Shown: one piece after another, positions 47,106 through 56,584 of the stretch
Position numbering within the stretch: position 1 is the first letter of the stretch
Layout: each line of letters starts with the position of its first letter
NCBI GenBank assembly: GCA_964478165.1
Contig: CAYZGU010000012.1
Location: 1-60,989, forward strand
DNA length: 60,989 nt
DNA from: CAYZGU01 sp964478165
GTDB lineage: Bacteria > Poribacteria > WGA-4E > JAJDTR01
Direction of reading: 5' to 3'
Position numbers and translations under genes: made by a program
The notes under the pieces: generated by a model
What the model saw: the letters and a program-made list of their open reading frames with translations, nothing else
What the model was told of the DNA's origin: nothing
Database searches by the model: none

Positions 47106-48281
47106 ATGGTCAGAAAAAGCATGGAAAAACTCTTCATTATTCATTATGGCGAAGTTGGTCTCAAAGGCAAAAACAGGTCCCTGTTCGAAAACAGACTCGT
47201 TCAGAATGTCAAACTAGCGCTTAAAGACACGGGTTACACAGACGTACACCGCGTGTACGGACGAATCCTGGTGAAACTAGGAACGGCAGCAAATGTTGTT
47301 GAGATTCAAAAACGCTTGGGCAAGGTCATGGGAATTGCCCATTTTGAGCTTAGTTGTATTGCCAAAGACAACATAGAGGCAATCAAGGATAGCGCTCTAC
47401 AGTGGATTCATGGACAAGAATTCAACACGCTTAAGGTCGAAACCAGACGCGCAAATAAGCGTTTTCCAATGACTTCCCCAGAAATTAGTGCGGAAGTCGG
47501 GGCACATCTTCTCACACACACTGGTGCTAGTGCAGATATGCACAATCCTGATTTGTTGTGCTGGATTGAGGTTGTTGAAAAATCAGCCTACATTTACACG
47601 GAAAAGATTCGAGGAACCGGTGGATTACCATTGGGCGTGAGCGGAAAGGTACTTGTGATGCTGTCCGGCGGCATTGACTCGCCTGTCGCAGCATGGCGCA
47701 TGATGAAGCGTGGAGCAAAAGCAAGTTTTGTTCACTTCTACAGCTATCCATACACGGACAAAGCTTCACTCGAAAAGGCAACCGAACTTGCCCGAATCTT
47801 GGCGATCTGGAATTATCGAACACAAGTTCATCTAGTACCATTTGCGGATGTACAGCGGGAGATTGTGACGAAGACCCCAGCTCCATTTCGCGTCATCTTA
47901 TACCGCCGTATGATGGTGCGAATTGCAGAGCAAGTTGCAACACGTACGAGAGCTGATGCACTCATAACGGGCGATAGCCTTGGCCAAGTCGCCTCACAAA
48001 CACTCGGAAACCTCAAAACAATTGAAGACATTGCGGGTATACCGATTCTCCGTCCGCTCATTGGTGACGACAAGCAAGAGATTGTCAATCTTGCGCAACA
48101 GATTGGGACATTCGAAGTCTCTACACAACCACACCAGGATTGTTGCTCGCTCTTCGTGCCGAATCATCCCGCGACAAACGCAGCGCTGGATGATGTAAGG
48201 GAAGCGGAAGAAGCCATAGACACTGATGCACTAGTGGATAAGGCAGTAGAATCGATTGAGGAACTTTCAGTTAACGCCTAG
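47106..48281 (+). CDS. thiI: tRNA 4-thiouridine synthase / thiamine sulfur transferase ThiI
   Basis: 391 residues. Ferredoxin-like start with IIHYGEVGLKGKNR, THUMP domain to about 165, then the PP-loop ATPase with LVMLSGGIDSPVAAW near 184-198. It adenylates U8 of tRNA and transfers sulfur to make s4U; some ThiI also supply sulfur for thiamine. The rhodanese domain of the E. coli form is absent, which is the common short form of many bacteria and archaea. The start may be the ATG at 47121, which begins the conserved core; the ribosome binding site is weak for both. No thiamine genes are adjacent. Confidence 0.95.
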   Translation: MVRKSMEKLFIIHYGEVGLKGKNRSLFENRLVQNVKLALKDTGYTDVHRVYGRILVKLGTAANVVEIQKRLGKVMGIAHFELSCIAKDNIEAIKDSALQWIHGQEFNTLKVETRRANKRFPMTSPEISAEVGAHLLTHTGASADMHNPDLLCWIEVVEKSAYIYTEKIRGTGGLPLGVSGKVLVMLSGGIDSPVAAWRMMKRGAKASFVHFYSYPYTDKASLEKATELARILAIWNYRTQVHLVPFADVQREIVTKTPAPFRVILYRRMMVRIAEQVATRTRADALITGDSLGQVASQTLGNLKTIEDIAGIPILRPLIGDDKQEIVNLAQQIGTFEVSTQPHQDCCSLFVPNHPATNAALDDVREAEEAIDTDALVDKAVESIEELSVNA

Positions 48282-49383
48282 TGCTACACGGGAGAACACT
48301 CCGATCAGGGATTAACTAAGAGAAGGCAAGATGGGACATCTGAAATCTTGACTCGCCGTCCCAACGCTTAACATGGGTTGTACTTAATTCGGCACACGGG
48401 AATCAAGTATCACTACAACCTTCAAATTCCATCGCAAAGCATGCATCCTAAGCGTTCGCCATTGGCGATGGAAAAAGCATTCGCATTCCCAATGCATTTT
48501 CGTACGATTTTCGAGAACCACATTTCGGCAAATGACAGAACAATCCAGAGTTCGCATTTCGGAGACACTCGACTTACTTATGCAAACTATGCACGAGCAA
48601 AGTTCAATTGGAGGCCTACCATAGTGTCATTGTACGACTAAACACCGAGCCGGACGAATTCGGAAAATCGTGCGCAGCGATGTACGGCCCACTATCATTC
48701 CATTACCAATGCCACCAATCAATGTTCCAGTCGAACCAATTATTATTACCCATCACCAGCCTAAACGATATTCAATTGAAACACTGGCTGATGCACACCC
48801 CGTTCTTGACGCTAAAGTTGGACCCCGCTTCAAATTACCAAACAGAAACATCAATTGACGGCGAAAGCAAGTGAAATGTCGTCCAGACTCTATTTCTAGT
48901 TTGGCACTCGAACACAATCCACATTTCGTCAACTCACACATGACGTTAACCAATTCGAAAGCAATTTCAATCTACAGTTGGACAAGCAACTGCCCTCTCG
49001 AACTAGGCCTATTGAGCGTCGCATCAAATTAGTAATCGCCTCTTTCCAAACCGCGCATGAATCGAGAACCTCCACACCTCAATTGAACTGTGGAACGTGC
49101 TTTAAAGGCGTACACGCGAATCCGGTTGAGACCAGCCGTGGGGAAAACGTTTGCTCCCTTCATCTCCTATTCGACAAAAGCAATTCACGCACCCCAATAT
49201 TGGCTTAAAACCGCAATTTCAATCCTGCGAACAGATGGAATGTTGCCCTGAGCCTGACACATAGTACATTCCATGGAACATCGATTTCTTGCTTGCATTT
49301 CAGTTTGCAGTGTGCTAAAATCTGCGAAGTGTTACGGGTACTTTTGCTACATCAATCCTATTGGAACAAAGTGAGGATAACAG
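48282..49383. other. Long gene-free region
   Basis: About 1.1 kb between thiI and the rubredoxin-like gene. The longest frames, at 48608-48874 and 48670-48858 (plus), have no recognisable domain or ribosome binding site. I saw no tRNA, terminator or repeat array. The length is unusual for this part of the window, where other genes are closely spaced. Confidence 0.5.
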
Positions 49384-49638
49384 ATGTTCGTTTGCGTGGC
49401 TTGTGGCTATTTATGGAAAGATGCAGAAGGTCCACCTGAAGAATGTCCAGCGTGTGCCGCACCAAAGGAAAAATACGTCCCTTATGACAATCGCGCGGAA
49501 AGATGGGTTAAAAAGGCTGTTGCGTCTCATGTAATGTATCCCGATGAAGAGGGCGCAGATCTTCGTGCGGAGAACTCCGCCTTATCCTCTCATATTAGAT
49601 TCGCACTTGCTGGTTTGCTTGAGGAACTTAAAGACTAA
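49384..49638 (+). CDS. Small rubredoxin-like protein with extended C-terminus
   Basis: 84 residues. The first 28 residues form a rubredoxin-like iron site: C4-x2-C7 and C21-x2-C24 in FVCVACGYLW and EECPACAAPKEKY, as in the C-terminal domain of rubrerythrin. The remaining 55 residues are helical and charged, with no redox partner domain. A free-standing protein of this kind could pass electrons to oxygen-defence enzymes, but no rubrerythrin is adjacent. The start has GAGG 8 bases upstream. A clear intrinsic terminator follows. Confidence 0.88.
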   Translation: MFVCVACGYLWKDAEGPPEECPACAAPKEKYVPYDNRAERWVKKAVASHVMYPDEEGADLRAENSALSSHIRFALAGLLEELKD

Positions 49639-49664
49639 CTTGCCAGGTAGAAGATTATCCATAT

Positions 49665-49695
49665 GCCCAGAGATATTGGCCTCTGGGCCTTTTTT
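49665..49695 (+). terminator. Intrinsic terminator after the rubredoxin-like gene
   Basis: GCCCAGAG (49665-49672) pairs perfectly with CTCTGGGC (49681-49688) across an 8-base loop and is followed by CTTTTTT. It overlaps the first in-frame ATG (49663) of the downstream M16 ORF, which rules that ATG out as the true start. Confidence 0.85.
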
Positions 49696-49731
49696 GGTAG
49701 TGGCAAGTTTTTAAACGCGAGGAGATTTGTA

Positions 49732-51282
49732 ATGCAACAGCCCACAATCAGCGCACGAGGGACAAGAAATCAGTTCAGATCAATTGTTTACCTGTTGCTG
49801 ATTCTGCACACAACAATTCTCCATGCAATCGGTTTTGAAGGTATTGAAACTCAAGTGCAAGAACACGTGCTTACCAACGGAATGAAATTTATCATCCTCG
49901 AACGGCACGATGCACCGGTTTTCTCAGGATGTATCTACGTCAATGTCGGCGGTGTTGACGAGCCTGTAGGTAATACAGGAATTGCCCATGTATTCGAACA
50001 CATGGCATTCAAGGGCACGACAACGCTTGGAACGAAGGACTACCAGAAAGAAAAAGCCGTCATGGACAAGATGGATTTCGTATTCAACGAACTCAAACAC
50101 GAGCGTGCAAAACGAGTTTGGGCTGAACCCGAGAAGTTGAAGCAATTGGAAGCAGAATTTGACGTATTACAGAAGGAGGCCTCACAATACTCCGATGGAG
50201 AGGAATATTCGAAACTGTTGGAACAGGAGGGGGCTGTCAACCTCAACGCAACAACATCCGCGGATTCTACCAACTTTTTCTATAGCCTTCCTTCAAATCG
50301 ACTTGAACTTTGGTTCGCCCTAGAATCTTCCAGATTTCTCAATCCAGTAATGCGAGAGTTCTTCAAGGAAAAGCAGGTTATCAAAGAAGAACGACGGCTC
50401 CGGGTGGATAGCCGTCCCATCGGCCGATTACTCGAGGAACTAAAAGGCATTGCATTTCTCGCGCATCCCTATGGGCGCCCAATCATCGGTCATATGTCAG
50501 ATATAAACACTACCACCCGCGGGGAATCTCTAGCGTTCTTTGAACAGTATTACGCTCCTGACAATATGGTAGCTGCCATTGTTGGCGATGTTGAGTCCCA
50601 ACAAGTGATTCAAATGGCGGAGAGATATTTTGGTCAGATTCCCACCCGTAAACAACCACCTCTGGTCGAGACGGTCGAACCTAAGCAGCTAGGAACGCGA
50701 CGTGTCAAGATCGTAGAACAGACACAGCCTATTTTCATCACAGCTTACCATATACCAGCCACTACATCTCCCGATTACATCGCGCTCAACGCAATTGCTG
50801 ACATATTGTCATCCGGGAGAACCTCCCGTCTTCATAAGAAACTTATCCGCAATGAGAAAATCGCGGTTTCTATCGGTGCTTTTCCTGGATATCCCGGAGA
50901 AAAGTACCCTAATCTTTTCGTGATCTATTCTTTTCCCGCGCAAGGACATACGAACAGAGAAAATGAAGAAGCGATAATCGTTGAAATTGAAAGTCTCAAA
51001 ACCGAACTTGTTTCAGAAGACGTACTGACAAAAGTCAAAAGGAACGCGAAGTCCAGCTTCATCCGCGCCCTCCGTTCCAACCCCGGTTTGGCACGCCAGA
51101 TGTGCACCTATGAGTTCATCCACGGCGACTGGCGGAAGGTTTTCACATCGCTCCATCGAATCGAAGAATTAACCCCAGAAGATATAAAACACGTCGCTAG
51201 CCAATACTTTGTGAACGAGAATCGGTCCATTGCAGAAATCGTAAACGAAGTATCTCCAAATGAGACGGAGACGGGAAATTGA
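49732..51282 (+). CDS. Secreted M16-family zinc peptidase (active subunit)
   Basis: 516 residues from ATG 49732, which has GAGGAG 8 bases upstream. A signal-peptide-like hydrophobic helix (VYLLLILHTTILHA, about 18-31) precedes the mature protein. The inverted zinc motif HxxEH is intact at His86-Glu89-His90 (HVFEHMAFKG), so this is the catalytic member of an M16B pair. An insertion rich in charged helices lies after the zinc site (about 105-165). M16B proteins cleave small unfolded peptides in the periplasm. The next gene starts within its stop codon. Confidence 0.9.
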   Translation: MQQPTISARGTRNQFRSIVYLLLILHTTILHAIGFEGIETQVQEHVLTNGMKFIILERHDAPVFSGCIYVNVGGVDEPVGNTGIAHVFEHMAFKGTTTLGTKDYQKEKAVMDKMDFVFNELKHERAKRVWAEPEKLKQLEAEFDVLQKEASQYSDGEEYSKLLEQEGAVNLNATTSADSTNFFYSLPSNRLELWFALESSRFLNPVMREFFKEKQVIKEERRLRVDSRPIGRLLEELKGIAFLAHPYGRPIIGHMSDINTTTRGESLAFFEQYYAPDNMVAAIVGDVESQQVIQMAERYFGQIPTRKQPPLVETVEPKQLGTRRVKIVEQTQPIFITAYHIPATTSPDYIALNAIADILSSGRTSRLHKKLIRNEKIAVSIGAFPGYPGEKYPNLFVIYSFPAQGHTNRENEEAIIVEIESLKTELVSEDVLTKVKRNAKSSFIRALRSNPGLARQMCTYEFIHGDWRKVFTSLHRIEELTPEDIKHVASQYFVNENRSIAEIVNEVSPNETETGN

Positions 51283-53495
51283 GAAACACTCTATACTTTC
51301 CCATAATATGGATTTGCATTCTTTCGCTCGCTGTCTGCAGTGTAGTAGGAGCGATAGGTGAACCAGAGGAGTCACAAACCACCAATCAGGCAGTAAATCA
51401 TACCTTGGTTCGCCCTAAAGGTAAGATCGTGCCGAGAAGAAAACCGAACGAGGGACTTGTGTACCCACCCCTCAATCGACCTCAACCACCCGTTCCAAAA
51501 AGAACCGAACTGGGAAATGGCATGATTGTTTACCTACTTGAAGATCATGAATTCCCTATCATCGATGTCTCAGTCCAAATTCGTACAGGGTCGATTTATG
51601 AACCAGGAAATCGCGTTGGTTTGGCCGAGATTACTGGGGCGGTAATGCGGACAGGTGGTACAACCAGCAAAACCGGGGATGAGCTAGACGAAATCCTGGA
51701 AAACCTAGCCGCCGCTGTTGAAGTGGTAATTGGTCCCAATTCTGGCACCGCGTCGATGTCAGTTCTGAAAGAAGACCTAGATATCGGACTATCTGTTCTT
51801 GCCGATGTACTTATGAATCCTGCATTTCGCAAAGATAAAATTGAATTAGAAAAGGTGCAGCATCGTAGTGCCATCGCTCGACGCAACGACGATGCTGGGA
51901 GCATTTCCTCAAGGGAATTCCAAAAGCTGATTTATGGCGCTAGTAGCCCCTACGCCCGAATGACCGAGTACGATACAATCAACACCATTACACGCGACGA
52001 TCTCGTTGCTTTTCACCAGACGTATTTCCGTCCCAACAACATGATTTTGGGGGTTCTCGGCGACTTCGACTCCACAGAAATCCTCGCAAAGATCGGTGAG
52101 GTCTTCAAACATTGGAAGCCATCGGAAATAGACTTACCTGAGAAGCCTCCGCTCCCCGAGCAAATTACTAAAACACTTGCTTTGGTGACAAAGAATGATG
52201 TGAATCAAACAACCATCCGGATGGGGCACCTTGGATGGTTGCGCAAGAACGAAGATTATCCCGCGTTAGTCGTAGCATGCCAGATTCTCGGAATCGGCTT
52301 CAGCAGTCGATTGGTAAACAGCATCCGGGTTAAAAAAGGCCTGGCTTATACTGTGGGAAACAATTATGGCGCAGGATATGAAGTCCCAGGGGTCTTTCTC
52401 ATTACGTGTGGGACAAAGTCAGAAAGCACAGTAACAGCAACTGAATCTATTCTCGCAGAAGTAGAAAAGATACGCAACGAGGAGGTTTCAACTGCAGAGT
52501 TGAAGCAAGCCGTTGATGGATTTATGAATTCGTCTGTTTTTGACTACGATACAAAAGGTGAGATTCTGTCACGGGCACTCAGATACGAATATTACGGCTA
52601 TCCCCAAGATTTTGCCCAACAACTGATGGACAGGATACGGAATGTCACAAAAGCAGATGTTAAGAGAGTTGCCGCTGAACATCTGGTTCCAGATCAATTC
52701 ACAATTCTAGCTGTTGGTAAAGCAGCCGACTTCGACAAACCTTTGAAGTCTTTAGGCCGTGTAACCGAAATTGACATTACTATTCCGAAAGCATCTCATG
52801 AACCAATTCCCAAAGTAGTTGAGGCTGGTATCTCGAGAGCAAGGGAAATTATTGACGATGTCATTGATGCGCATGGTGGACTCGATAACCTCAGGCAGGT
52901 AAAAACCCTGGTCTCAAGTGGTAAAATGATTTTGAGTATGTCCGGCCAGTTAATCGAAACAAATAGAAGAGCCACGATCGCTTTTCCAGCCAAGACACGG
53001 TTTGATATGACAATTGAGCCAATGGGGGTGAAGATTAGTAGAGTTTTTGATGGAGAATCATTGTGGTTAGTGACGCCCCAAGGCATTCAACTCTTTCCTG
53101 AATCTTTCGCTGAAGAAGCCAGAAAACAGGCTTTCCGAGAAAACACGCATCTCCTGACACATATTTCCAATGTTGACATATCGGTTCAGCATCTTGGCGA
53201 AATCCAGGTAGGAGGTAAAATGACAGACATCATTTTAACCAGCAACACACCCGCGGATTCATTTAAGCTCTTCATCGACCAGGAAACAAGCCGTATAGTC
53301 AAAAAAGAGTTTCAAGCACTTGGAGAAGATACCACCGTACATCGCGAGGAGATCTTGACCGACTACCGAGAGGTTTCCGGGTTAAAGATTCCGTTTCATA
53401 CTGTAACACTGGACAACGGCCAGAAGACTTCTGAAATCACGCTTAATGAGGTGTTGATTAATACTGATGTTGACGAATCGATATTCAAACAATAG
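51279..53495 (+). CDS. Secreted M16-family inactive partner with C-terminal domain
   Basis: 738 residues. It begins at TTG 51279, overlapping the TGA of the previous gene, with GGAG upstream, so the pair is translationally coupled. A signal peptide precedes an M16 fold in which the HxxEH zinc site is replaced by VGLAEITGAVMR, so it cannot bind zinc. It should be the regulatory half of the heterodimer. After about residue 520 there is an extra domain, about 200 residues, with VKTLVSSGKM and ISRVFDGESLW, which resembles outer-membrane lipoprotein-sorting (LolA-type) folds; that part is inferred from pattern. Confidence 0.88.
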   Translation: MRNTLYFPIIWICILSLAVCSVVGAIGEPEESQTTNQAVNHTLVRPKGKIVPRRKPNEGLVYPPLNRPQPPVPKRTELGNGMIVYLLEDHEFPIIDVSVQIRTGSIYEPGNRVGLAEITGAVMRTGGTTSKTGDELDEILENLAAAVEVVIGPNSGTASMSVLKEDLDIGLSVLADVLMNPAFRKDKIELEKVQHRSAIARRNDDAGSISSREFQKLIYGASSPYARMTEYDTINTITRDDLVAFHQTYFRPNNMILGVLGDFDSTEILAKIGEVFKHWKPSEIDLPEKPPLPEQITKTLALVTKNDVNQTTIRMGHLGWLRKNEDYPALVVACQILGIGFSSRLVNSIRVKKGLAYTVGNNYGAGYEVPGVFLITCGTKSESTVTATESILAEVEKIRNEEVSTAELKQAVDGFMNSSVFDYDTKGEILSRALRYEYYGYPQDFAQQLMDRIRNVTKADVKRVAAEHLVPDQFTILAVGKAADFDKPLKSLGRVTEIDITIPKASHEPIPKVVEAGISRAREIIDDVIDAHGGLDNLRQVKTLVSSGKMILSMSGQLIETNRRATIAFPAKTRFDMTIEPMGVKISRVFDGESLWLVTPQGIQLFPESFAEEARKQAFRENTHLLTHISNVDISVQHLGEIQVGGKMTDIILTSNTPADSFKLFIDQETSRIVKKEFQALGEDTTVHREEILTDYREVSGLKIPFHTVTLDNGQKTSEITLNEVLINTDVDESIFKQ

Positions 53496-53592
53496 GATGT
53501 GACGGATACTTCGCAGCGAAACCAATTTTGTGACTCTGCCATCTACCAATTGAAGAACACATGCCTACGTTTTTTGCACTTTAGCAAACGGT

Positions 53593-54369
53593 ATGAAACG
53601 GATCTTCTTTTACATCAACAGCTGGTTAAAATTCCTCGTGTCTGAAATCCAGGATTTTACCGGCTTCATGCGAAGTGCTACAAGAGGACTGTGCTGTAAG
53701 CCCCGTTACTGGAACGACTTCTTTGATTATATGGACAGCATGGGGATTGCGTCCATCCCTATCGTAGTCATTGCTGGCGGATGTGTTGGCGCAATGATTA
53801 CACTGGAGACCCTATCAGAACTTCAGGCTTTTGGTGCAAATGTCCTATTAGGGAAACTGACAGGGATTTCAATTGTACGTGGAACTGGTCCTGTGCTCAC
53901 CGCCATAATCGTATCGACCCGAGTCGCGTCATCCGCAGCTGCCGAACTGGGTTCGATGCGAGTAAGTCAGCAAATTGATGCGCTCGTGACATTGGGAATC
54001 AATCCCTTTCAGAAATTGATTACTCCCCGAATAGTGGCTGGAGTGCTAATGTTTCCCGCACTCGCCATAGTCAATGCGATTTCCGCCATTTTTGCCGGCA
54101 GTCTAGTCGCCAAGGTTTCGGGTGAAATGAGTGTTGCATTTTACTTAAATCAATCACTGATTAATGTCGCCGTTGGGGACGTGCTCTGGGGCCTAACAAA
54201 ATCAGCGGTATTTGGTTTTGTCGTGCTTTCTATTGCCTGCTATTTCGGCCTCCGCACTACAGGGGGAACAGTGGGTGTGCGTTCAGGCGCGTCGCAAGCA
54301 GCGGTAGCTGGGGTTTTGCTAATTCTAATTATGGATTTTCTCATGACCACATTTGTACATTCCTTCTAG
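53593..54369 (+). CDS. mlaE: MlaE-type ABC transporter permease
   Basis: 258 residues with about five to six hydrophobic helices. Family segments include GGCVGAMITLETLSELQAFGA, GRGTGPVLTAIIVSTRVASSAAAELG near 100-130 with the conserved PVLT, and LGINPFQKLITPRIVAG. It is the membrane component of a phospholipid transporter between inner membrane and outer-membrane carriers. Its stop is adjacent to the start of mlaF, and mlaD follows, in standard order. MlaA, MlaB and MlaC are not in the window. Confidence 0.93.
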   Translation: MKRIFFYINSWLKFLVSEIQDFTGFMRSATRGLCCKPRYWNDFFDYMDSMGIASIPIVVIAGGCVGAMITLETLSELQAFGANVLLGKLTGISIVRGTGPVLTAIIVSTRVASSAAAELGSMRVSQQIDALVTLGINPFQKLITPRIVAGVLMFPALAIVNAISAIFAGSLVAKVSGEMSVAFYLNQSLINVAVGDVLWGLTKSAVFGFVVLSIACYFGLRTTGGTVGVRSGASQAAVAGVLLILIMDFLMTTFVHSF

Positions 54370-54387
54370 TTGTTGGCCAACTTCTTC

Positions 54388-55146
54388 ATGATCTCGCTTA
54401 AAAACATCAATGTCTTCTCCGACAATACACATATACTCAAGGATATAACCTTTGAAATTCCCGATGCCTCAGTAACCTCAATTATTGGTGCAAGCGGCTC
54501 TGGAAAGACGACCCTATTACGTGCGATTATTGGCCTGATTCAACCGACGAACGGCGAGCTTTCCGTAAACGGACAGAATCTTATGCATCTCGCCGAAAAA
54601 GAAAGACAAGAAGTCCGCAAAAAAATGGCGATTGTCTTTCAACACGGTGCGCTCTTCGACTCCCTAACGGCTTGGGAAAATGTTGCCTTGCCAATCTGCG
54701 AACGCCATTCAATAACCGTATCAGACGCGCGAAAAGAAGCTGAAAGATTGCTCGACTTGTTCGATTTACAAGGAGCAGCCGACTTACCCATTAGTCGTTG
54801 TAGTGGAGGAATGCAAATGCGAATCGCTATCGCCCGTGCATTCGCTTATAATCCTGAGATAATCCTCTACGATGAACCGACGAGTGGGTTAGACCCAATT
54901 GCACGAGATCTCATTTGTGACCTAATCCAGAGACAACAATTCCTGCACCATATGACCTCGATACTCGTGACACACCAACTTTCTACCGCATTTTCTGTTT
55001 CCAACTTTTTTGTTGTTCTGCACAACGGAGAAGTCATTTTCCGTGGTGACGCGGATGAACTGATGACATCGGAGAATCCGCAGATACAGCGTTTCATCCG
55101 GCCTGCAAGCAGATCTTATCGACAGGCTAACCTTCACCAATACTAG
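54388..55146 (+). CDS. mlaF: MlaF-type ABC transporter ATP-binding protein
   Basis: 252 residues from ATG 54388; a TTG at 54370, right after the mlaE stop, would add six residues. Walker A GASGSGKT is at 34-41, the signature is SRCSGGMQMRIAIARA, Walker B is ILYDEPTSGLD, and the H-switch is in VTHQLS. It powers the MlaE permease. It lies head to tail with mlaE (18 bases apart) and about 50 bases before mlaD. Confidence 0.93.
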   Translation: MISLKNINVFSDNTHILKDITFEIPDASVTSIIGASGSGKTTLLRAIIGLIQPTNGELSVNGQNLMHLAEKERQEVRKKMAIVFQHGALFDSLTAWENVALPICERHSITVSDARKEAERLLDLFDLQGAADLPISRCSGGMQMRIAIARAFAYNPEIILYDEPTSGLDPIARDLICDLIQRQQFLHHMTSILVTHQLSTAFSVSNFFVVLHNGEVIFRGDADELMTSENPQIQRFIRPASRSYRQANLHQY

Positions 55147-55194
55147 AAATCATTCAGTGCGATCAGTTTTTTAACTTCGATAGGATGTCATGTC

Positions 55195-56520
55195 ATGCGC
55201 CTACAAAGGACACAAGTGACTTGGTCACAGTTACGAGTCGGCATCTTCGCGTTAAGCTGTTTATTGATTCTACTCGGAGCACTTCTTTTTACAGGTAGCG
55301 GATTAAACGCAGTCCGTAATCGGTTTACCATCCTCACCTTCCTTGATGCCGCAAACGGTCTAAAACCCGGCGACCGTGTGCGCGTAGCCGGATTGGAAGT
55401 GGGCGAAGTCAAAAAGATTGATTTTGCTCATCATGACGGCGTAAGTGGAGTTCGAGTTCAGCTTAACATCAACCAACGAGCAGCTAAGTATATCCGAAGT
55501 GATTCGCTTGTTCAGGTTAAATCTATTGGTTTTACTGAGAGCCGATACCTGGAAATTTCCCTGGGATCAACACTAGGTACGCCTGTAGCCAGAGGGGTTA
55601 CATTAGTTGGAACTGTGCCACTGGATATGCCCACAGTCCTAGCTCAAGCAATAGAAATTAGTAAGAATATGAACAGTTTTCTCGCGAGATCTGAAGAATT
55701 GCTCAACCGTTTGCAATCCGGAGACAGTACATTTGCGAGACTTTTACTGGAGCCATCATTCCACGCGACCCTGAACCAGGCGACGAATGGTATGTCAGAC
55801 CTTCTTCGACAACTAAAAAACGGACACGGTCTGTTTCCGCAACTTCTATCTGAAGAACAGCTCGCTGAAGACGTCAAACAGAGCGTCGAGTGGACAGCAA
55901 AATGGGGACAAAAACTTACTCACGGGGAAGGCACATTAGGGAAGCTGATTAACAATCCTTCGCTATTTAACCGAGCGGAGATTGTGTTGAAACATCTCGA
56001 AACTCTTGAAGCTCGATTAGATCGAATTGACTCAGTAGCGGTCTCAGCCGAAAGACTCATTCAGAAAATCGACCGCGGTAACGGAAGCGCTGCTCAGCTT
56101 GTCAACCGTCCTGACCTCTACGATCAAGCCCGCAAATCGGTGGAAAAGATACACCACTTTGTAGCGGAAGCAGAATTGAACAATAGCGCACTCGGTAAAC
56201 TCGTCTCTAATCAAGAAATGGGAGAACAAATCGCAGATTCGGTAGAGTCCGTCACCAAGCTGACAAAAAAGCTTAATACACCTCAGAGCACTCTCGATAG
56301 ACTGATAACTAGCTCCGACTTCTTAGACCATTTAATCGGGACAACAGGTGAGTTGCAATCGATTCTAAAAAAGATTAATGAAGGAGAAGGTTCGCTGAGC
56401 AGATTGACAAATGACGCAAAAACGGCAGAGGAACTTTCGGAGCTGATTGTAAAATTGAAAGCACTAACAGCAGACATCCAAGCTCATCCGAAGAAATATG
56501 TAGAGTTCAACCTCTTCTGA
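55195..56520 (+). CDS. mlaD: MlaD-type MCE domain protein with repeated C-terminal region
   Basis: 441 residues. One transmembrane helix at about 14-36 is followed by the MCE domain (about 43-125), with FLDAANGLKPGDRVRVAGLEVGEV and the later LVQVKSIGFTESRYLEISLG. After residue 150 there is a helical region with a repeated motif of the form G-x-G-(S/T)-L-x-x-L-x-x-(N/S). Copies start near residues 176, 210, 244, 295, 329, 362 and 397, spaced about 34 residues (one gap is 51). Such tails are usual in MlaD homologues but rarely so regular. It forms the periplasmic lipid channel of the transporter. A serine-palmitoyltransferase-like gene starts 64 bases after the stop. Confidence 0.92.
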   Translation: MRLQRTQVTWSQLRVGIFALSCLLILLGALLFTGSGLNAVRNRFTILTFLDAANGLKPGDRVRVAGLEVGEVKKIDFAHHDGVSGVRVQLNINQRAAKYIRSDSLVQVKSIGFTESRYLEISLGSTLGTPVARGVTLVGTVPLDMPTVLAQAIEISKNMNSFLARSEELLNRLQSGDSTFARLLLEPSFHATLNQATNGMSDLLRQLKNGHGLFPQLLSEEQLAEDVKQSVEWTAKWGQKLTHGEGTLGKLINNPSLFNRAEIVLKHLETLEARLDRIDSVAVSAERLIQKIDRGNGSAAQLVNRPDLYDQARKSVEKIHHFVAEAELNNSALGKLVSNQEMGEQIADSVESVTKLTKKLNTPQSTLDRLITSSDFLDHLIGTTGELQSILKKINEGEGSLSRLTNDAKTAEELSELIVKLKALTADIQAHPKKYVEFNLF

Positions 56521-56584
56521 AAATGATTGGGTGCTAAGCATCGTGAGCTCGGAGCTGTTACTGAGCTATGAGGAGAACCACTGA

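Noticed and set aside
48670..48858. 62-codon plus-strand ORF with PIxxP-rich sequence
   Set aside because: No ribosome binding site or family; surrounded by stops and overlapping another frame of similar length.
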